Assembly (NCBI GenBank): GCA_037355855.1
Contig: CM074768.1
Span: 992,001-1,056,000 of the forward strand
DNA length: 64,000 nt
Direction of reading: 5' to 3'
Source: Pseudo-nitzschia pungens
Taxonomy: Eukaryota > Bacillariophyta > Bacillariophyceae > Bacillariales > Bacillariaceae
The notes below the pieces were generated by a model that saw nothing but the letters and a program-made list of their open reading frames with translations, did not search any database and had not been told where the DNA came from. Below, in pieces: positions 30,285-43,701 of the stretch; position 1 is the stretch's first letter, and every line of letters begins with the position of its first letter. The position numbers and the translations under genes are program-made.

Positions 30285-31649
30285 AGCCGAGAAAACGATG
30301 GAACTTTCTTGTGCCGTTTCTTGCGGTCCGTATGTCGTACGTTCCACACAACAGTTGTCCCACGGAATAGAAGTAAATCTTAAACAATAGAAATAAATAC
30401 CGTAGTATGTAGTACAAGTACAGTACGTACGAATGAGTACAGCGCAATTTCTTTCTCCAAAATAACTGCGGTTGAAAGGACGACTTTCGGCTTGTGAACA
30501 GGACGAGAAGCATGACCTACCGGTAAGATTAAAAGTTACCTGGTACTTGTACGACTTCTGAACGCCTCAATAGAGACCTAATCGGATGGAATTGTAATGG
30601 TCGTAGAACGTGCCTGCACTGGTACCATGCTGAAATAGCAGCAGTACCACTGCCTATTGGTGGTGGTGGTGGTGGTGGTGGTGTTGTTGTACAAGCTAAC
30701 AACAAACAAATCAGTGGAGTGATGCAGCAGCAATGGTTCCTCTTGCTTGACTTCTTGAAGAGCGGATAAGAAGTGTTCATGGTCATCTCGTTCATCACAA
30801 AAGAGATACGCGAATGGATTGATAGAAGCTCTGAATAGCAGAAACTTCATCGAACCAAGAAAGTTTTGGTCGTTCTATTTCTGTACTTCTGCGGTACCAT
30901 CCCACCAAGATGCGGCTTATGCCTCGTACTACTATATCCTAGTCGAATTGTTTCTGCTGGTGAACGATTCATTCCGAACGAATTGGAATTTGTGTACGAT
31001 CCGCACTCGACCGGATCACGTTCTCAGACAGCCGCATCAACTCTGCCGGCGCGAATTTCATTTCAAAATCCTTAGTTGAATGGAGAGTAACGCAGCCAAG
31101 AAGCACAAAGCACCGGATCATCAAAACGGAGCGGGAATATCTGGTGGAAATGCGAGAACACCGATACAGTAATGTTTTGCGAAACCCTCGTGTGCTGGGG
31201 AGCAGGGCGTGCGCGCGACGAGTGCATGCTGCCGTTTGGTGCCAAAAAGTGGTAGGCATGGCAACTGTCTACTACCGATCCACTCTGGATTTTGGTCAAC
31301 AGAAATTGTATTTCATTCTATTGCATTGCATTGCGTTGCGTTGTATTGTATTGCGTGATTGCATTGCATGGTTATGATTCTTTATTTGGCATTGCATTGT
31401 TCTGCGTGAATTCTTTAATACAACCCGATCACTTTGTTCTTTCTGATACTACTACACTAGCGGCAAGTGAGTGCGCGAGTGAGTGCCCCAGTGAGCACGA
31501 AGCGAACGGCTCTCCTCCTCGACCCAATCCACGCTCCGTGCGCGATTCCAAAAGGCCGTACGGAGCAATCCAACCACTCCCGCAGTTGTTGTCGTTTTCC
31601 CACGCTTGTTTGTTTGTTTGTTTGTTTGTTTGCTGGCTGGCGGACTCGC
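30285..31649. other. Intergenic, no gene seen
   Basis: Contains a GGT run (about 30657-30684), GCATT/GCGTT pentamer repeats (31315-31370) and a TTTG run (about 31607-31632) just beyond the stop of the next gene. Short open frames at 30819-31299 are unsupported. Confidence 0.55.
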
Positions 31650-32360
31650 TCAGTTGCTCAGCTGCAACAGCTCGTCCAGTGCCTTTTTCGAGGCCTCGTA
31701 CTCCCGGGTCGGATCGTTGTAGTAGCTGTCGATCAGGGCCTTGGAGGCCCCCGTCTTGCCCTCGGTGGCGATCGGATTGAAGACGTTGTTGTAGACGGCC
31801 ATGTCCAGGAACCGCAGGTGCTGGAGGAGGTCCTCCCTCCCCTCCAGCGCCGCCAGCTCGTCCCCCCCGGTGTCCCCGATGGCCTCGGCGTAGGTCTTGA
31901 GGATCGGCGTCGTCTTGGACCAGCAGTCCCGCAGCGGGGCCTCCGTCAGGAGGGTCCGGACGCCGTCCCATTTTTCTTCCTTTAGGAGGCCGGGGACGGT
32001 GTCCAACTGGGCCTTGGCTTCCAGCAGGAGGGATCGCATCGATTGGACGTTCTCGGAGGCATCCGCCGCGGCCTCGGCCGGGGGGGCTCCCGCCAGCCCG
32101 ATGGCGGACCACGAAGCAACCACGGCGGCCCGGGACAGGAAAGCCCTCCGGGAGGGGTTGCTTTGGCGGCAATCGTCGCCGTTGCCATCCCCATCGAGCG
32201 CTGTAGCTGTCGCTGTCGCTGTCGCCGCGGGTACCGGTGGGGCCGCGCTGCTTCGCGAGTGGGAAGCTGGAGTGGCTGTTGTCCCAAAGGATTCGGTGCC
32301 GGGAAGGAGCGACGCCGCGACGAGGATCAGGACGAGAAGGTAGTGGTGAAGCGATGCCAT
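31650..32360 (-). CDS. Thylakoid-lumen protein, Tat-targeted, PsbQ/Psb31-like helical domain
   Basis: 236 residues with a tripartite presequence. A signal peptide (MASLHHYLLVLILVAASLLP) ends at TES-FGTT, with Phe at the +1 position (Phe25) that diatoms need for stromal import. A transit region rich in Ala/Thr/Ser follows. A twin-arginine thylakoid signal comes next (SRRAFLSRAAVVASW, Arg71-Arg72), ending at an AEA cleavage site near residue 97. The mature part, about 138 residues, is all-helical: VQSMRSLLLEAKAQLDTVP, LLKEEKWDGVRTLL and a YNNVFNP motif. This looks like lumenal extrinsic photosystem II subunits (PsbQ or Psb31 type) or related lumenal helical-bundle proteins; the exact subfamily is uncertain. 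Targeting call is stronger than the family call. Confidence 0.72.
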   Translation of the reverse strand: MASLHHYLLVLILVAASLLPGTESFGTTATPASHSRSSAAPPVPAATATATATALDGDGNGDDCRQSNPSRRAFLSRAAVVASWSAIGLAGAPPAEAAADASENVQSMRSLLLEAKAQLDTVPGLLKEEKWDGVRTLLTEAPLRDCWSKTTPILKTYAEAIGDTGGDELAALEGREDLLQHLRFLDMAVYNNVFNPIATEGKTGASKALIDSYYNDPTREYEASKKALDELLQLSN

Positions 32361-33924
32361 TCTTGGTTGTCTTTGTGACGCAGTGCAGTGCAGTGTGCAG
32401 TGCGAGTGCGTGCGGTACCGTTCGAGCCGATCGATGATTGTAACGTTCGGTGCGTAGTGGTTGGTAATTACAAGTACTTCGTACCTGGTAACTTACTTCT
32501 ACGGTAGGCAACAGGACAAGTAGGTTTCGTCCTTTGAGCGATCGAATGTTGCATGGAACATCCGGCGTTCTAGGTGGTGTCAAGGAAGTGTGTGTCAAAC
32601 GAAACAGCTTACAGATTACTTCGTACACAACACGATACTGAGGCTCCTTGTACCGATACATACGGTAGTACAGAAACACGCAAGGTTACCAGACGGTGTG
32701 ACGCGTCCTGTGAAGACCACTAACTAAGACCTTTGTACTACTTAGTCACACAAACCACAGATGGACCGTAATTACCGGTACGTATCTTTGGAGCGGCCAT
32801 TTGGAGTTGAACTCGGACGGGCTGAGCACGAACGGCCAGTCGTGGATTGATTTCGTTCCTCTCTTGTTGATGAATTAGATTACTTGTAACCTTACCGTAA
32901 GCTACGAGTAAGGTTACCTGGTATCTTCCTTATCGTTCGTACCAATTGCTATGTAGATATCTTATGAATATACAAAACATATGTTTCAATGAAGCGTCAT
33001 GAGGGGTTCAGCGTTCCGCGCCATGCGTTTACCTCACGAGTGCTGTCAAAACTACTCGTAACCTTACTCGTACTCGTAAGACTTACTCCAGATACGTAAG
33101 GTTACCGTAACTTTGGTTCCTCGTTCTTTCACGGGAAATACCACCACGTACCGGACGTGTCTGCATCGTACTGAGGGGGTCCTAGAAGATACGGTGGTCA
33201 AATTGCGGCGCGCTCCTCCTGGCGGCAATTTTCTTACCCATAGTACAGTGAGGTTTACGGTATGATTTTCTACCCAGTTTTATTACCATTATTCCGCGGG
33301 TCGAAACAATGGCTGGTAACTTACGTACCGTAGCACATCGTTTGGTCTTCGGCGGCGCTGCAGGCGTGATGGAAGAGTGCCATCACGAGAAATCTGACGT
33401 GTGTACAGTCCCGTAACAAGTGTACGCATTGTCGAACAACCGCACCAGGTGTCTTGTAGAAAATAAGAAGCAATTTCGGGGCGGGTGGGACGGAAAAGCG
33501 CGGAATTCACCATCACCGAGCAATCGACCGGGTTTTCTGTACCTACGGGTACTCTTACCCGTGGTAGTAAATCTACGAGGCTGTTGTTGGATCGATTTTG
33601 ATAATTCATTCACTCACTCACCGAGGGCGACGACAACGACTCGAAGCAATGCGCCAAAAGTCTACCGTAGGATCCCACAACGAGACAACCAAGGACTACT
33701 TATCGACGAAGTGCTATTCCCACTTGTCTATTAGCGCACCAATATCCACTCGGTGGAAAAAACAAGCGAAGCAGCTGCCTCCTTGTTCAGAGAGAAACCC
33801 CAGCTATTAAACGAATCTCTGTCTCGGAGAAAGGTCCTTTCGGTCAACACTAGACCGTCCAATCGGAGAAGCAACTGTGGCATTGAACCGAGCCAACGAA
33901 TCCAAATCCCCAAGCAGAGTTACC
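32361..33924. other. Intergenic; 5' regions of two divergent genes
   Basis: No gene seen. Separates the lumenal protein (-) from the CHD gene (+), so it should contain both promoters. Dense in GTAAC/GTTAC words: decamer copies at 32886-32895, 32908-32917, 33058-33067 and 33096-33105. Confidence 0.6.
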
Positions 33925-36900
33925 ATGGGCAGAAGGAACCGAAAGGTAATTCAAATTCCCAAGACACTCGTTCGGTTTGCCCCTTTCTTTCGTTCTTGTG
34001 GCATCTCATTCTTTGAATTGATTGTTGATGGATGGATGGATGGATCGATCGATCGATTGATTCATTCGTTCCTTCTCGCTCGTCTCGTTTGTTCTGTATG
34101 TTTCCTGCTCCTTTGCCATTCCTATACAGCAGAGCGAGGACGACAAAGACGCTATCATGTTGGACGTCTCCGACAACGACGCCTCAGTCGACGACAACGA
34201 ACGGGAGGAAGAGGAAAACCTTCCATCGAAGCGGGGCCGATCCTCCCGGCGCGCCGCGTCTAAAGGGTCCAAACAGTACAAATACAGCAACGGCGGTGAT
34301 GGCGATGACGGCGAGAGCGACGACGCGAAAAGCGATGATGACGAGAGCGCGAGTCCCGGAATCGACGACGACGACGACGGGGAAGAAGAAGAGGAATCCC
34401 CTCCCCGCAGGAGGAAACAACCCCGACGCGCCAACAAGGGCAGATCGAAAGAAGCTTTATCGTCTTCCGTCTCTCCGCCATCATCCGACGATAATCCGGA
34501 CAACGGCAAGCGGCGATCGGGCCGTTCCAATAAGTACAAAGCCAGCATGAGAGTTCCGGGGGAATCGATGAGAGAGTTATACGTGGTGGATAGCGACGAC
34601 GGCGACGAAACGTTCGACCGCAAGCCCAAACCGACATCGAAAGCAAAATCAAAAACAAAACCGGCGGCTTCCACAAAAACAAAATCAAAAAAACCGGCGA
34701 GCTCCAAAGCGTCTTCCTCGAAAAAGAAATCCGCTCTGTCTCCTCCCAAATCCAGGGGCCAGCACAGCACGCGCCGCAAGACGGCTACCAAGAGTGTTCT
34801 TGAGTTCAACAACGCCACCGATGAGGATGACGATGACGTGTATATGGACGAAGGAGACTATTCGGAAGAGGAGGTCGTTGGGGCAGCCCACGAGGAGGAA
34901 CAGGACGATGAAACCATGAAGATCCAACGCATTCTGGCCGTTCAGAGCGCAACCCGCAAGAAATGGCGGGAAATTTGTGCTCCAATGCAGTCTTCCGAGG
35001 TCACGGATGGGAGCCGGTGGTTCCAGTCCGAAGACCCACGGGACGATGACGACGAAGCGGGGGACAACCGTCTTGAGGAGCGCTATCTGGTCAAATGGAA
35101 CGGGCTCTCGTACCTTCACGTGTCCTGGGAGACGAACGGCGATCTGATAGATCAGGTGGAAAATGCCAAAAAATACATGTCCTCCTTTTTTAAAAAACAG
35201 GAGAACGGGCTGCTCTTTACGCAGGACGAGCGCAGGGACGGAGACTACTTCGATCCCGGATTGGTACAGATCGATCGCATTCTGGAGGTGGATCCGCCGC
35301 AAGACTACCCCAAATCCAAGCTGCCCACGACGTGGGAAGCAGAAGAAGCCATCACTAACAAGATCGAGGAATTCGGAATGGTCATGGACAACAAGACGGA
35401 CTCCAAGGCCTTTGAGGCGGGAGCCGGTCGGCAGTTCTTGGTCAAGTGGTCCTCCCTCAACTATTCGGAGTGTAGCTACGAATTCGAGCGGGACCTTTTG
35501 TTGTTGGATCAAAAGGAGTCCCTGATGGAAAAACTCAAGGACTACTATGAACGCACCAAACGGCCGACCCGCAAGGATCTAACAGTGCTGGCCAAAAAAG
35601 CGGAGGAAGCCCGCCGAAAAGCTTATATGTTCCTGGGGGACAACGCCCGGATGTCGGGAGAGGACAAGGAAGCGCACGTCAAGAACTACCAGGAATCTCT
35701 CACGAGTTACGTTTTCCAAAACGGTGGATCGCTGCGGGACTACCAAGCGGAGGGAGTGACCTGGTTCCTCTCCAACTACGTGAACAAGCGGTCCTGCATC
35801 CTAGCTGACGAAATGGGACTCGGAAAGACGCTGCAAACCGCGGCCTTTGTCAATCTGCTGGTGGAAAAAATGCACAAACCGGGACCCTTTTTGATTTGCG
35901 TCCCCCTCTCCACCCTGGCACACTGGCAACGGGAATTCATCGGCTGGACTGGGCTCAACACGATCGTCTATCACGGGTCAGCGGAGGACCGTAAGTCGAT
36001 TCGACAACACGAATTTGCTTACTTCAAGGACCGTCCCAATATCTCCGGGGGCGGCGGAATCAATGCCTTGTACCTGAAAAAATGCGAGCCTGCCCATCGA
36101 CAGAACTCGAAGTGGATGGCCACCGTCGTGGTCACGACTCCCGAAATGTTAGTGGCGGACGACTGGGCCGAACTCACCCACGTCAAGTGGCAGCTCTTGG
36201 TGGTAGACGAGGCCCATCGACTCAAGAATCACAACTCGAAGCTGGCCGCGACCATGCGCAAGGAACAGTTCCGCTTCGAGCACAAGATTTTATTGACAGG
36301 AACCCCCATTCAGAACGACGTGAAGGAGTTCTGGACCCTGCTCAATTTCATTGATCCGGAAAACTACGACGACGTTGACGAGTTCATGGATGAGTACGGC
36401 GACATGAAATCAAAAGAAAAGATCGACGAATTGCACGAGCAGATCCGGCCCTACATTCTGCGCCGGTTGAAGGAAGACGTGGAAAAGTCTGTCCCGCCCA
36501 AGGAAGAAACCCTCATCGAGGTCGAACTCACTCTGTCTCAGAAGCAATACTACCGAGCTCTTTATGAGAAAAACGTGGCATTTTTGCACAAGAACAAGAA
36601 AAAGGCCCTCGACGGGCCAAGCCTCAACAACCTGGCCATGCAGCTGCGCAAGTGCTGTAATCACGTGTTCTTGTTAAACGGGGTCGAGGACGACATGCGC
36701 GAAAAACAAACTACAACAGTAGACGAGGGTGACTTTGTGACAAACGGATCCGGGAAACTTGTCTTGTTGGACAAGCTGTTGCCACGTCTCAAGGAGAATG
36801 GCCACCGGATATTGATTTTTTCGCAGTTCAAGATCATGCTGGATATCCTCGAGGACTACCTCCATTGCCGGAAGTACCGGTTCGAACGCATTGATGGCAG

Positions 36901-39900
36901 CATCACGGGAAAAAAACGCCAGAGCGCAATCGACCGCTTCCAGGACCCGTCGCAGACCAAGGAGGGCCAGGAGCCTCCCTTTGTCATGCTGTTGAGCACG
37001 CGCGCCGGTGGGGTGGGCATCAACCTGACGGCGGCCGATACTTGCGTAATTTTCGATTCAGACTGGAACCGTGAGTAACAACCGAGTACAAATAGTTTCG
37101 TGCTGTGATAAATGCGAAGGCTCCACGAGTAGAAATACCCAGTTCACGCTGCGTCCCTCGCCTGTATGTCGTTTGCCATCCCTCTGTCTCATCATCTTGA
37201 ACCTCCTGTCTTGCTCTTCTTGTCCTTGTCTTTCCATTTCGAAATATTCCTTTAGCCCAAAACGACATACAGGCCATGGCCCGGTGCCACCGAATCGGTC
37301 AAACCAAGAGCGTCAAGGTCTACCGCTTGCTCACAAGGAAGACGTACGAGATGCAAATGTTTCACATGAGTTCACTCAAAATGGGATTGGATCAGGCCGT
37401 ACTGACTGGCTTCGAGAGCAGCTCGTCAGGGGATGGGGCCATGACTAAAGAAGAGGTCGAGAGGCTTTTGCGGCACGGTGCCTACGATATTTTCAACGAG
37501 GACAAGGCCGGAACCGCCGAGGCAGAATCAAACGATTTTGTTCAGCAGGACATCGATTCGATTCTCTCGCGAAGGAGTCGGAAAATTGTGCACGGGAACA
37601 CGGGGACCGGAAGTTCCGCTGCAGGGGGTACCTTTTCCAAGGCGAGCTTTGTTCACAAGACACCTTCGAAGGAAGGAGAGAAGGGCTCCGCCGAAGACAT
37701 TGACATTAACGATCCGGACTTTTGGAGCAAGATGGTAGGGGAAGCCAAGCCAGAAGAAGAATCAATCCTAAAACCAAGACGGCGCAACCAGACCAACTAC
37801 GACGAGAAGAATTGGGATAGAAACCTTCAAAAAGCGCTAAAATTTGGCGGTGGAGATGAATCGGACATTTTTACCGACAGTGACGACGATGACGACGACG
37901 ACGAAAGTGCCGAAGGAGACGTTCAAGAACGGACTCGCTGGGGTGGTCCGCAGCCGGAGCACTGGAGACGAGACCAGGTTGAGTCGGTCCTGGCGCGAAT
38001 CGAAAAGAATGGCTATGGATTGATTCCTTGGGATCAATTCGTGACAGAACTCCCGAAGGGTTTTGACAAATTCCCAAAGGAAGAGGTCCATCGAATGGCA
38101 TGGTCCCTGGTTTTGATTGCCCTTTGCGAAACAGCGACGAGCCAGGGATTGGCGGAAGCAAAGCGGTCGAAGTCAAGAGCCGAGAAAAAACGAGACAACG
38201 ATGGGGGAGACGAGGGCGGAGGTCTTGTAGAACAAAGGAACGAAGCGACTACGATCACTATATCCGATGGGGAATTGAAAGAAGTCGCCTTCAAACGATT
38301 GTGGGACAACCATTCCAGCTGGGCAACAATTGCATTGGGAGATGCGATATCCTACGTGCGCAGTCATGATCCCCGTGTAGATGATGAGTCTGGTGACCAA
38401 ATAGAACGAGAGATACACGAGGTATTCAAAAACCAATTGTGGCCATCACTCCAGGGAAGGGGATGGAAGATAATTGACGAAGACGAGGAAGAGACGTATA
38501 TGTACGAAAAACGAAAGTTCGCTTCACCTGCTGCCGTAATGAACGATGTTGCCCGGATTCACCCAGAATTAGAGAAACTTGTCATTGGATTGCTGAACAA
38601 TTTGGAACAATCGAAGTTGCAGGTTGGTCAGCAGAGGGACTTCGAAAAAGAACAAGAACTAGGATTGACTGTCTCTAATGTCAACTTAAAGTCCCTCCAA
38701 AATCTTCTGAAGCGATATTCACCAATGCAGCTTTTGTATGATCGATCACGGAAAGCAAATAAAATATCCTTGAGACTGAAACTCTTGGTTGCGTGCTATT
38801 ACATCCGTGCTGCAACTGAAATTGTGAAAGAAGTTGATGAGCAGTCATCGAAGTCGGAGCACGAGTTTTCGTCCGATGATGACAAGCTCTGCGATGTTCT
38901 GGGCATAGATTCAAGGAGTGGCCTTCCTCATCCACTTTGGTCCAGAAAACACGATGCAATCTTAGTGCGCAGCATTGCAAAGCATGGATGGGTAGATATT
39001 GACTCGAATTTGAAAGATATCGTGAATGATAAAGGTATTAAGTGGGGATTCCCCTTTGAGGCCTCGAACAATGCCCCTGTGCAACGAATGGGAGAACAGG
39101 AAACAAAGAATGTTCGTGCAACAGCGGAAAGAGCGGCTTCAATTCTCAATGAAAAACCCAAGATTTTTGAGATTTTGACTGGGTTTAATAAAAAGCTAGG
39201 TACGCTTGTGCTGAGAGATGGGTTCTGATGTTTCTTCCAATTCACTTGTATTTCTAATGTGCCTTTTGTTGCTGTCTAAAGTGATTGATTCGTACGGCCT
39301 GACGCAACACAATGACGACGATGAAATGGACGACGGAGATGAGAAATGGAGGGTTGACAAAAGCCTCTTGCACGAGGCATCCAAGAAGAAGAAGCCAGTC
39401 GAAGAAGCCGTTGATCTACCTGCCAAGAAAGATATTCTTAAGCGTGCAAAAATTGTCATCCAGAAGACACTCGCCAAGTTGCGCTCGGGAGGTTCCAGTA
39501 AGGCAGTTTCATCTGCGAAGACAGTTGACGAGGAGGTGAAAAGTAACGAAAGTAATGGTTACATTGTCATCGACCAGGGCAGTCGGTGCAACATTCTTCT
39601 CGCAGAGATGGTACGAGCATTGGTGAAAGGATCTACAAAGGTATCCGTCCAACTACGCCAGATGGTAAGATTCAATGCAGTAATGCTGGAAATACAATGT
39701 AACATCGTGTGCAGCTTCGATTTTAGAACGGGTCCATGTATTCTCAATAATTCAACGGTCTTTCGTTGACTCTTTTTCTCCCTTGTTCATTTCAGTGGCA
39801 AATGAGTCACGCCGAGGCGAAAGCTCTAAAAGCAATGTTGGAACTTCAGGCTGACAAGAAGAAAGAAGTGGAAGAATTGAACAGAATCATGGAACAGATT

Positions 39901-41740
39901 GCTCTCGCGAAATGGGCTTCCAAACGTTCCATGACTCAGGGAAAAAATGTACTGCGTGTCATGCTAGGGGATAAGCCACAAGTGCCGCGTAACGAAACCA
40001 ATCAAGACAAAATTTTTCCGGCCGAGAAAACTGCTCCGGTTCCAGGCACAAGAACCAGGGCACCTGCAAAGAAAAAAGTGAGGAGAAATGATCCACCGTT
40101 GGGAGAGAAGGCCATTATGAAGGCAATGAAAAAGGCCCATGACCACAACTCAGGAATGTCTTTTGGTTTCCTAAGTAACAAGGAAGATGTTGGCATACAA
40201 CTCACTCTAATTGAGACTTATATACTGTCGGTGTTTTGTTGCGAGGGAATTCCATTGAATTTCGATTCGGAATCAAAGAAATCAAGCTTAAGTAACGGAA
40301 AGACTTGGGACGACATTTCGAGAAGTCTGACAGACATGGCGAGGCAGCAGCAACAACACGCGGAAGATATGGTGGGAATCTGCAAAGCAGCTCTCGCGAA
40401 GGGTGCAAGTCAAGATCTAGATGAGAAACAATCAAAGGTGTTAGCATCGAACCTTTCGAAAGCCGAATCTGACTTTGCTACTAGGGAAGAAGCCGCTCGT
40501 CTCGCCAATGATTTTAGCGATCGACCGAGTGAAAGATTGTCGAAGAAAAGGTATGATATTTCTGCTTCTATTTTCGGTCGTCGATGGAGACAAATTTATT
40601 TTTCTCGTGCTAACATTCATCATTTGCGTTTGATGCACATCTATCCGTCTTCGCTCTAGCATCATGCTTATGGAAAAGGTCCGAGCATACGGAACCGGGA
40701 AAGTAAGCAACGGGAAGGGAACGACAAAGTATGAAAATTACCTTGGACCGAAGATACCAAAATGGTTTGGGAAGGAATTAGCGCGTGCTGCAGCGACCCA
40801 CGATATTTTGGATGACGAAAACAAACCACAATCCTGGACCACTGCTGACATTTCAGAGACGATTCAAAACAATCCCGACTACAACAAATCAGTTGTGTCC
40901 GCCTTCTTAGACAAGCTATCCGCCAGACAGGTAACAAGTCAAATCGCTTTGATGTCGAGGTTGCGATCGCTTCTGACTCAACATGACGAGAAAGAATTCC
41001 GTGCAAAACTATTACGAGGCATCAAACAGTCAAGCAGAACCGATGATGAATGGGATAAGCAACCAGAATGGTGGGATAATTCAACGGAGGAGCATTCATT
41101 TCTCCTGTTAACCAAGCTGAATGAGTACGGATTCACAAAAATAATGATGGTCGCCAAGGCTCGTGATGGCTTTGGTGCTCCAGATGAAGACTATGACGAC
41201 ATGATCGACATGAAATTGACCAAACCGTCGATTCAAACTCGTGCGAATCAACTCGTGCGGGAACTTCATGCCATTGAAGATCACGAAAATATGTTACAAA
41301 TGGTGGCGAAGCGCCGAAAGAGTTCACAGGGTAAATACGATTCCCTCGCTGTCGTTAGCAGTGGTAAAGCTGGTTCAAAGAAAACATCGCTTGCCGATGG
41401 AACCAGTGGCAGTGCGGCGTCACCGTCCAACAGCGTCAACGGAAAGTCGAAAAAGAATACGGTGCAAACTGGTCTCAAGGCATTTTTTTCCACGGCCAAT
41501 GGCAAGAAGAAAACGAGTGGAGGCAGCACAGGCAACAAACTTTCGCCAAGTGGCAGTAAACGAAAAGAGTCGACGCCTTCGCCAAAAAGCAACATCATGG
41601 GATCCAGCAGTGGTAATAGCAGCGATGAGAACAGCGCTCATCGAAAGAAATTCAAGTCGGCATCTGATGAATCATCAGTGGAGGAGATGGAAGTAGAAGG
41701 ACAAGAGAGTGGCGGTGTTGAAGTCGTTGTTATAGATTGA
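33925..41740 (+). CDS. CHD-type chromatin remodeling ATPase, six exons
   Basis: Exons 33925-33945, 34130-37070, 37256-39199, 39282-39664, 39796-40550, 40660-41740, all joined by GT-AG introns of 82-185 bp that keep the frame and restore conserved residues (the second intron falls inside the DSDWN-PQ helicase motif). Product about 2374 residues. An acidic/basic disordered N-terminus (1-270) precedes two chromodomains (about 280-370 with RYLVKWNGLSY, and 385-475 with QFLVKWSSLNYSE), which bind modified histone tails. The SNF2 ATPase has ADEMGLGKT (about 566), DEAH (about 701), LTGTPIQND, and a C lobe with RAGGVGINL (about 962) and RCHRIGQTKSV. Downstream are SANT/SLIDE-like segments (WSRKHDAILVRSIAKHGW). 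The C-terminal tail is low-complexity with a PIP-box-like QTGLKAFF (about 2284-2291). It slides or ejects nucleosomes in the nucleus. Subfamily unresolved. Confidence 0.9.
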
Positions 41741-42855
41741 AAACATTGGTCGATAAACACAACGCAACAGCAAATATATTGCACTGCTAAAGGGGTAAAC
41801 TAAAGTATTTTCTGGGGGTAAATCGTGTTCATTGCATTGCAAAGTGCAATACTCTGGCATTGAGAGAAAGCCGGTGTCATATTTTTTCCTAAAAATTAGT
41901 AATGAATAGATTTGCTATTATTATTACGAAACCAAAATATTGTTCGAAGAAATGTTTCTTATTGTTGAGGTGAACCTTGCTGATGATTGATATCAGTACC
42001 GGTGCCAGTATTCTTGATTGGACAGCAATCAGTGTGAACAACGGATACGCAAAAATAATACTCTTGCGTCTACGACTGATCTCAGTTGACAGCAACTTGA
42101 CACTAATCACAGTTTTACTTCGTAACTTAGCTGTTAGTGCTGCCTGTGATGTCATGGATCTTCTCCTTGTATGGCGCGATGACATAAAATATGAGACCCC
42201 GCTTCCGGCAAAATGAGACTAAAACGCATCTTAAAAATAAAAAAGATAAATGTTTGAAATTTCAAACGACAATCTTCGTGAGGTTTTTGTCTGACACTTG
42301 GACAGGAGGCGAGCAGGTCCAACAAAATAATTATGCTTGGATGTGCCAGTAAGATGTTTGATGCCATTTTTCTTCGACTTCCCATTCGGATTCCGTCATT
42401 TTTGTGGCGACTTATCGGCAGAAAGTTTCAGCGGCAACCGCCTCGCGCATGGTCACTTGGTAGAAGCGGATCGTATGGTACTTAGAGCTCACGGGTAGGG
42501 TGCACGACCACCTCTTCTCTTTCTCCCTCGAGGCTAAACGTTCCAAGGCGCAGATAATAACGTTTCAACTTCCCCGCCACTCACGGCACCACTGAAGAGA
42601 AGTCGCAGCAGTTTTTATTACGGCACGCAGCAGTTAGCATAACACAAGCAATATGTTACTTACAGTGTAGTATGTGCATCATCGCCAGGTAAGATCGTAC
42701 ATCGTACATCACCAAATTCACCTGAAGCATTCACAATAGTTGTACCGCGAATTAACACAAAGCTGGTGCATTGATTGGTCCGATGGCACCATTCTAAAAC
42801 GTAGCAATACCGCAAAATACTGCGTTCGAAGAGCACAGAGCAGCGATCTACAAAA
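41741..42855. other. Intergenic, no gene seen
   Basis: AT-rich sequence between two plus-strand genes. Open frames at 41889-42385 are short and unsupported. Confidence 0.55.
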
Positions 42856-43701
42856 ATGGTTTTAACTCCCATATCCGAAGAACGCCATGTTTCATTTGCG
42901 TCGAGGTGTGTGCAGGTGGAAGGGAACTCTTTCGTCACGTGCATGGATGTCGTGGAAGTCAGATTTATAAAGCCTCTCTCCCAATACTCGAGTGGAGACA
43001 AACGCGATATTTGGTACACTGGTCAAGAGATAAGGGCAATGAAGCAGACCGCCTTTCGGGACATCGACGTACGAAAGGAAGAAATGAAATACATCAGCAA
43101 AAAGCGGGGTAAACACCGAGAATACACTTGCGACATTCGGGGCTTAGAACGACTTGTATATACGGGGGACCACACAGACTGTCTTCGACGAAGATATGAT
43201 TCTCTTCGTGCTGTGTTGCAAGAACAGTACAATCAACGCCCTTGGATGTACAGCGAAAGCACTCCCGATAGTGTCATCGTTCCCGGGGATATGGATCTTG
43301 ATGACGAACGGATTCGACAAGTTTGCATAGCAATGGGGGGCACGATAAAGAGTCAAGAAAAGGCGCAAGAAATTGCCAAAGAAGACGAAGCATATGCCAG
43401 AGATTACTTGCAACAGAACTGCGAACAGCGACAGCAAGACACTTGCTTGGATGGCGACGATGATACTAGTTCGAATTCTAGTAGCAGGAAACAGCGACAG
43501 CACGCGACTATCTTGTCACCAATAATGGGGAGGAATGGCAACCGAAGATCGGGCATGAATATTCCTTCTTCAGGTGACTGTTGTTGGTGCGTAGAAGTCG
43601 TGAACGTTGTTGGGCGCTCTCTGCTTTTGCATTCCATGCTCAAACCGTTTCTGGAAATGAATCAGGTGGACGCTATTTTGGAACCGCCAGCCTCACAATA
43701 G
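42856..43701 (+). CDS. Unrecognised soluble protein of a diatom-type family
   Basis: 281 residues from ATG 42856. The central part has a recognisable layout seen in many uncharacterised diatom proteins: a beta-like lead (VSFASRCVQVEGNSFVT), an IWYTGQEIRAMKQ segment (here DIWYTGQEIRAM), then ICDIRGLERLVY-type residues (CDIRGLERLVYTG) and a helical stretch ending in a Gln/Asp/Ser-rich region. The C-terminal part (GDCCWCVEVVNVVGRS onward) is less certain and could reflect a missed splice site. No signal peptide or membrane segment. Function unknown. Confidence 0.6.
   Translation: MVLTPISEERHVSFASRCVQVEGNSFVTCMDVVEVRFIKPLSQYSSGDKRDIWYTGQEIRAMKQTAFRDIDVRKEEMKYISKKRGKHREYTCDIRGLERLVYTGDHTDCLRRRYDSLRAVLQEQYNQRPWMYSESTPDSVIVPGDMDLDDERIRQVCIAMGGTIKSQEKAQEIAKEDEAYARDYLQQNCEQRQQDTCLDGDDDTSSNSSSRKQRQHATILSPIMGRNGNRRSGMNIPSSGDCCWCVEVVNVVGRSLLLHSMLKPFLEMNQVDAILEPPASQ

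Noticed and set aside
31429..32679. 416-codon open frame on the minus strand
   Set aside because: Overlaps the lumenal protein in another frame, which has a full targeting signal.
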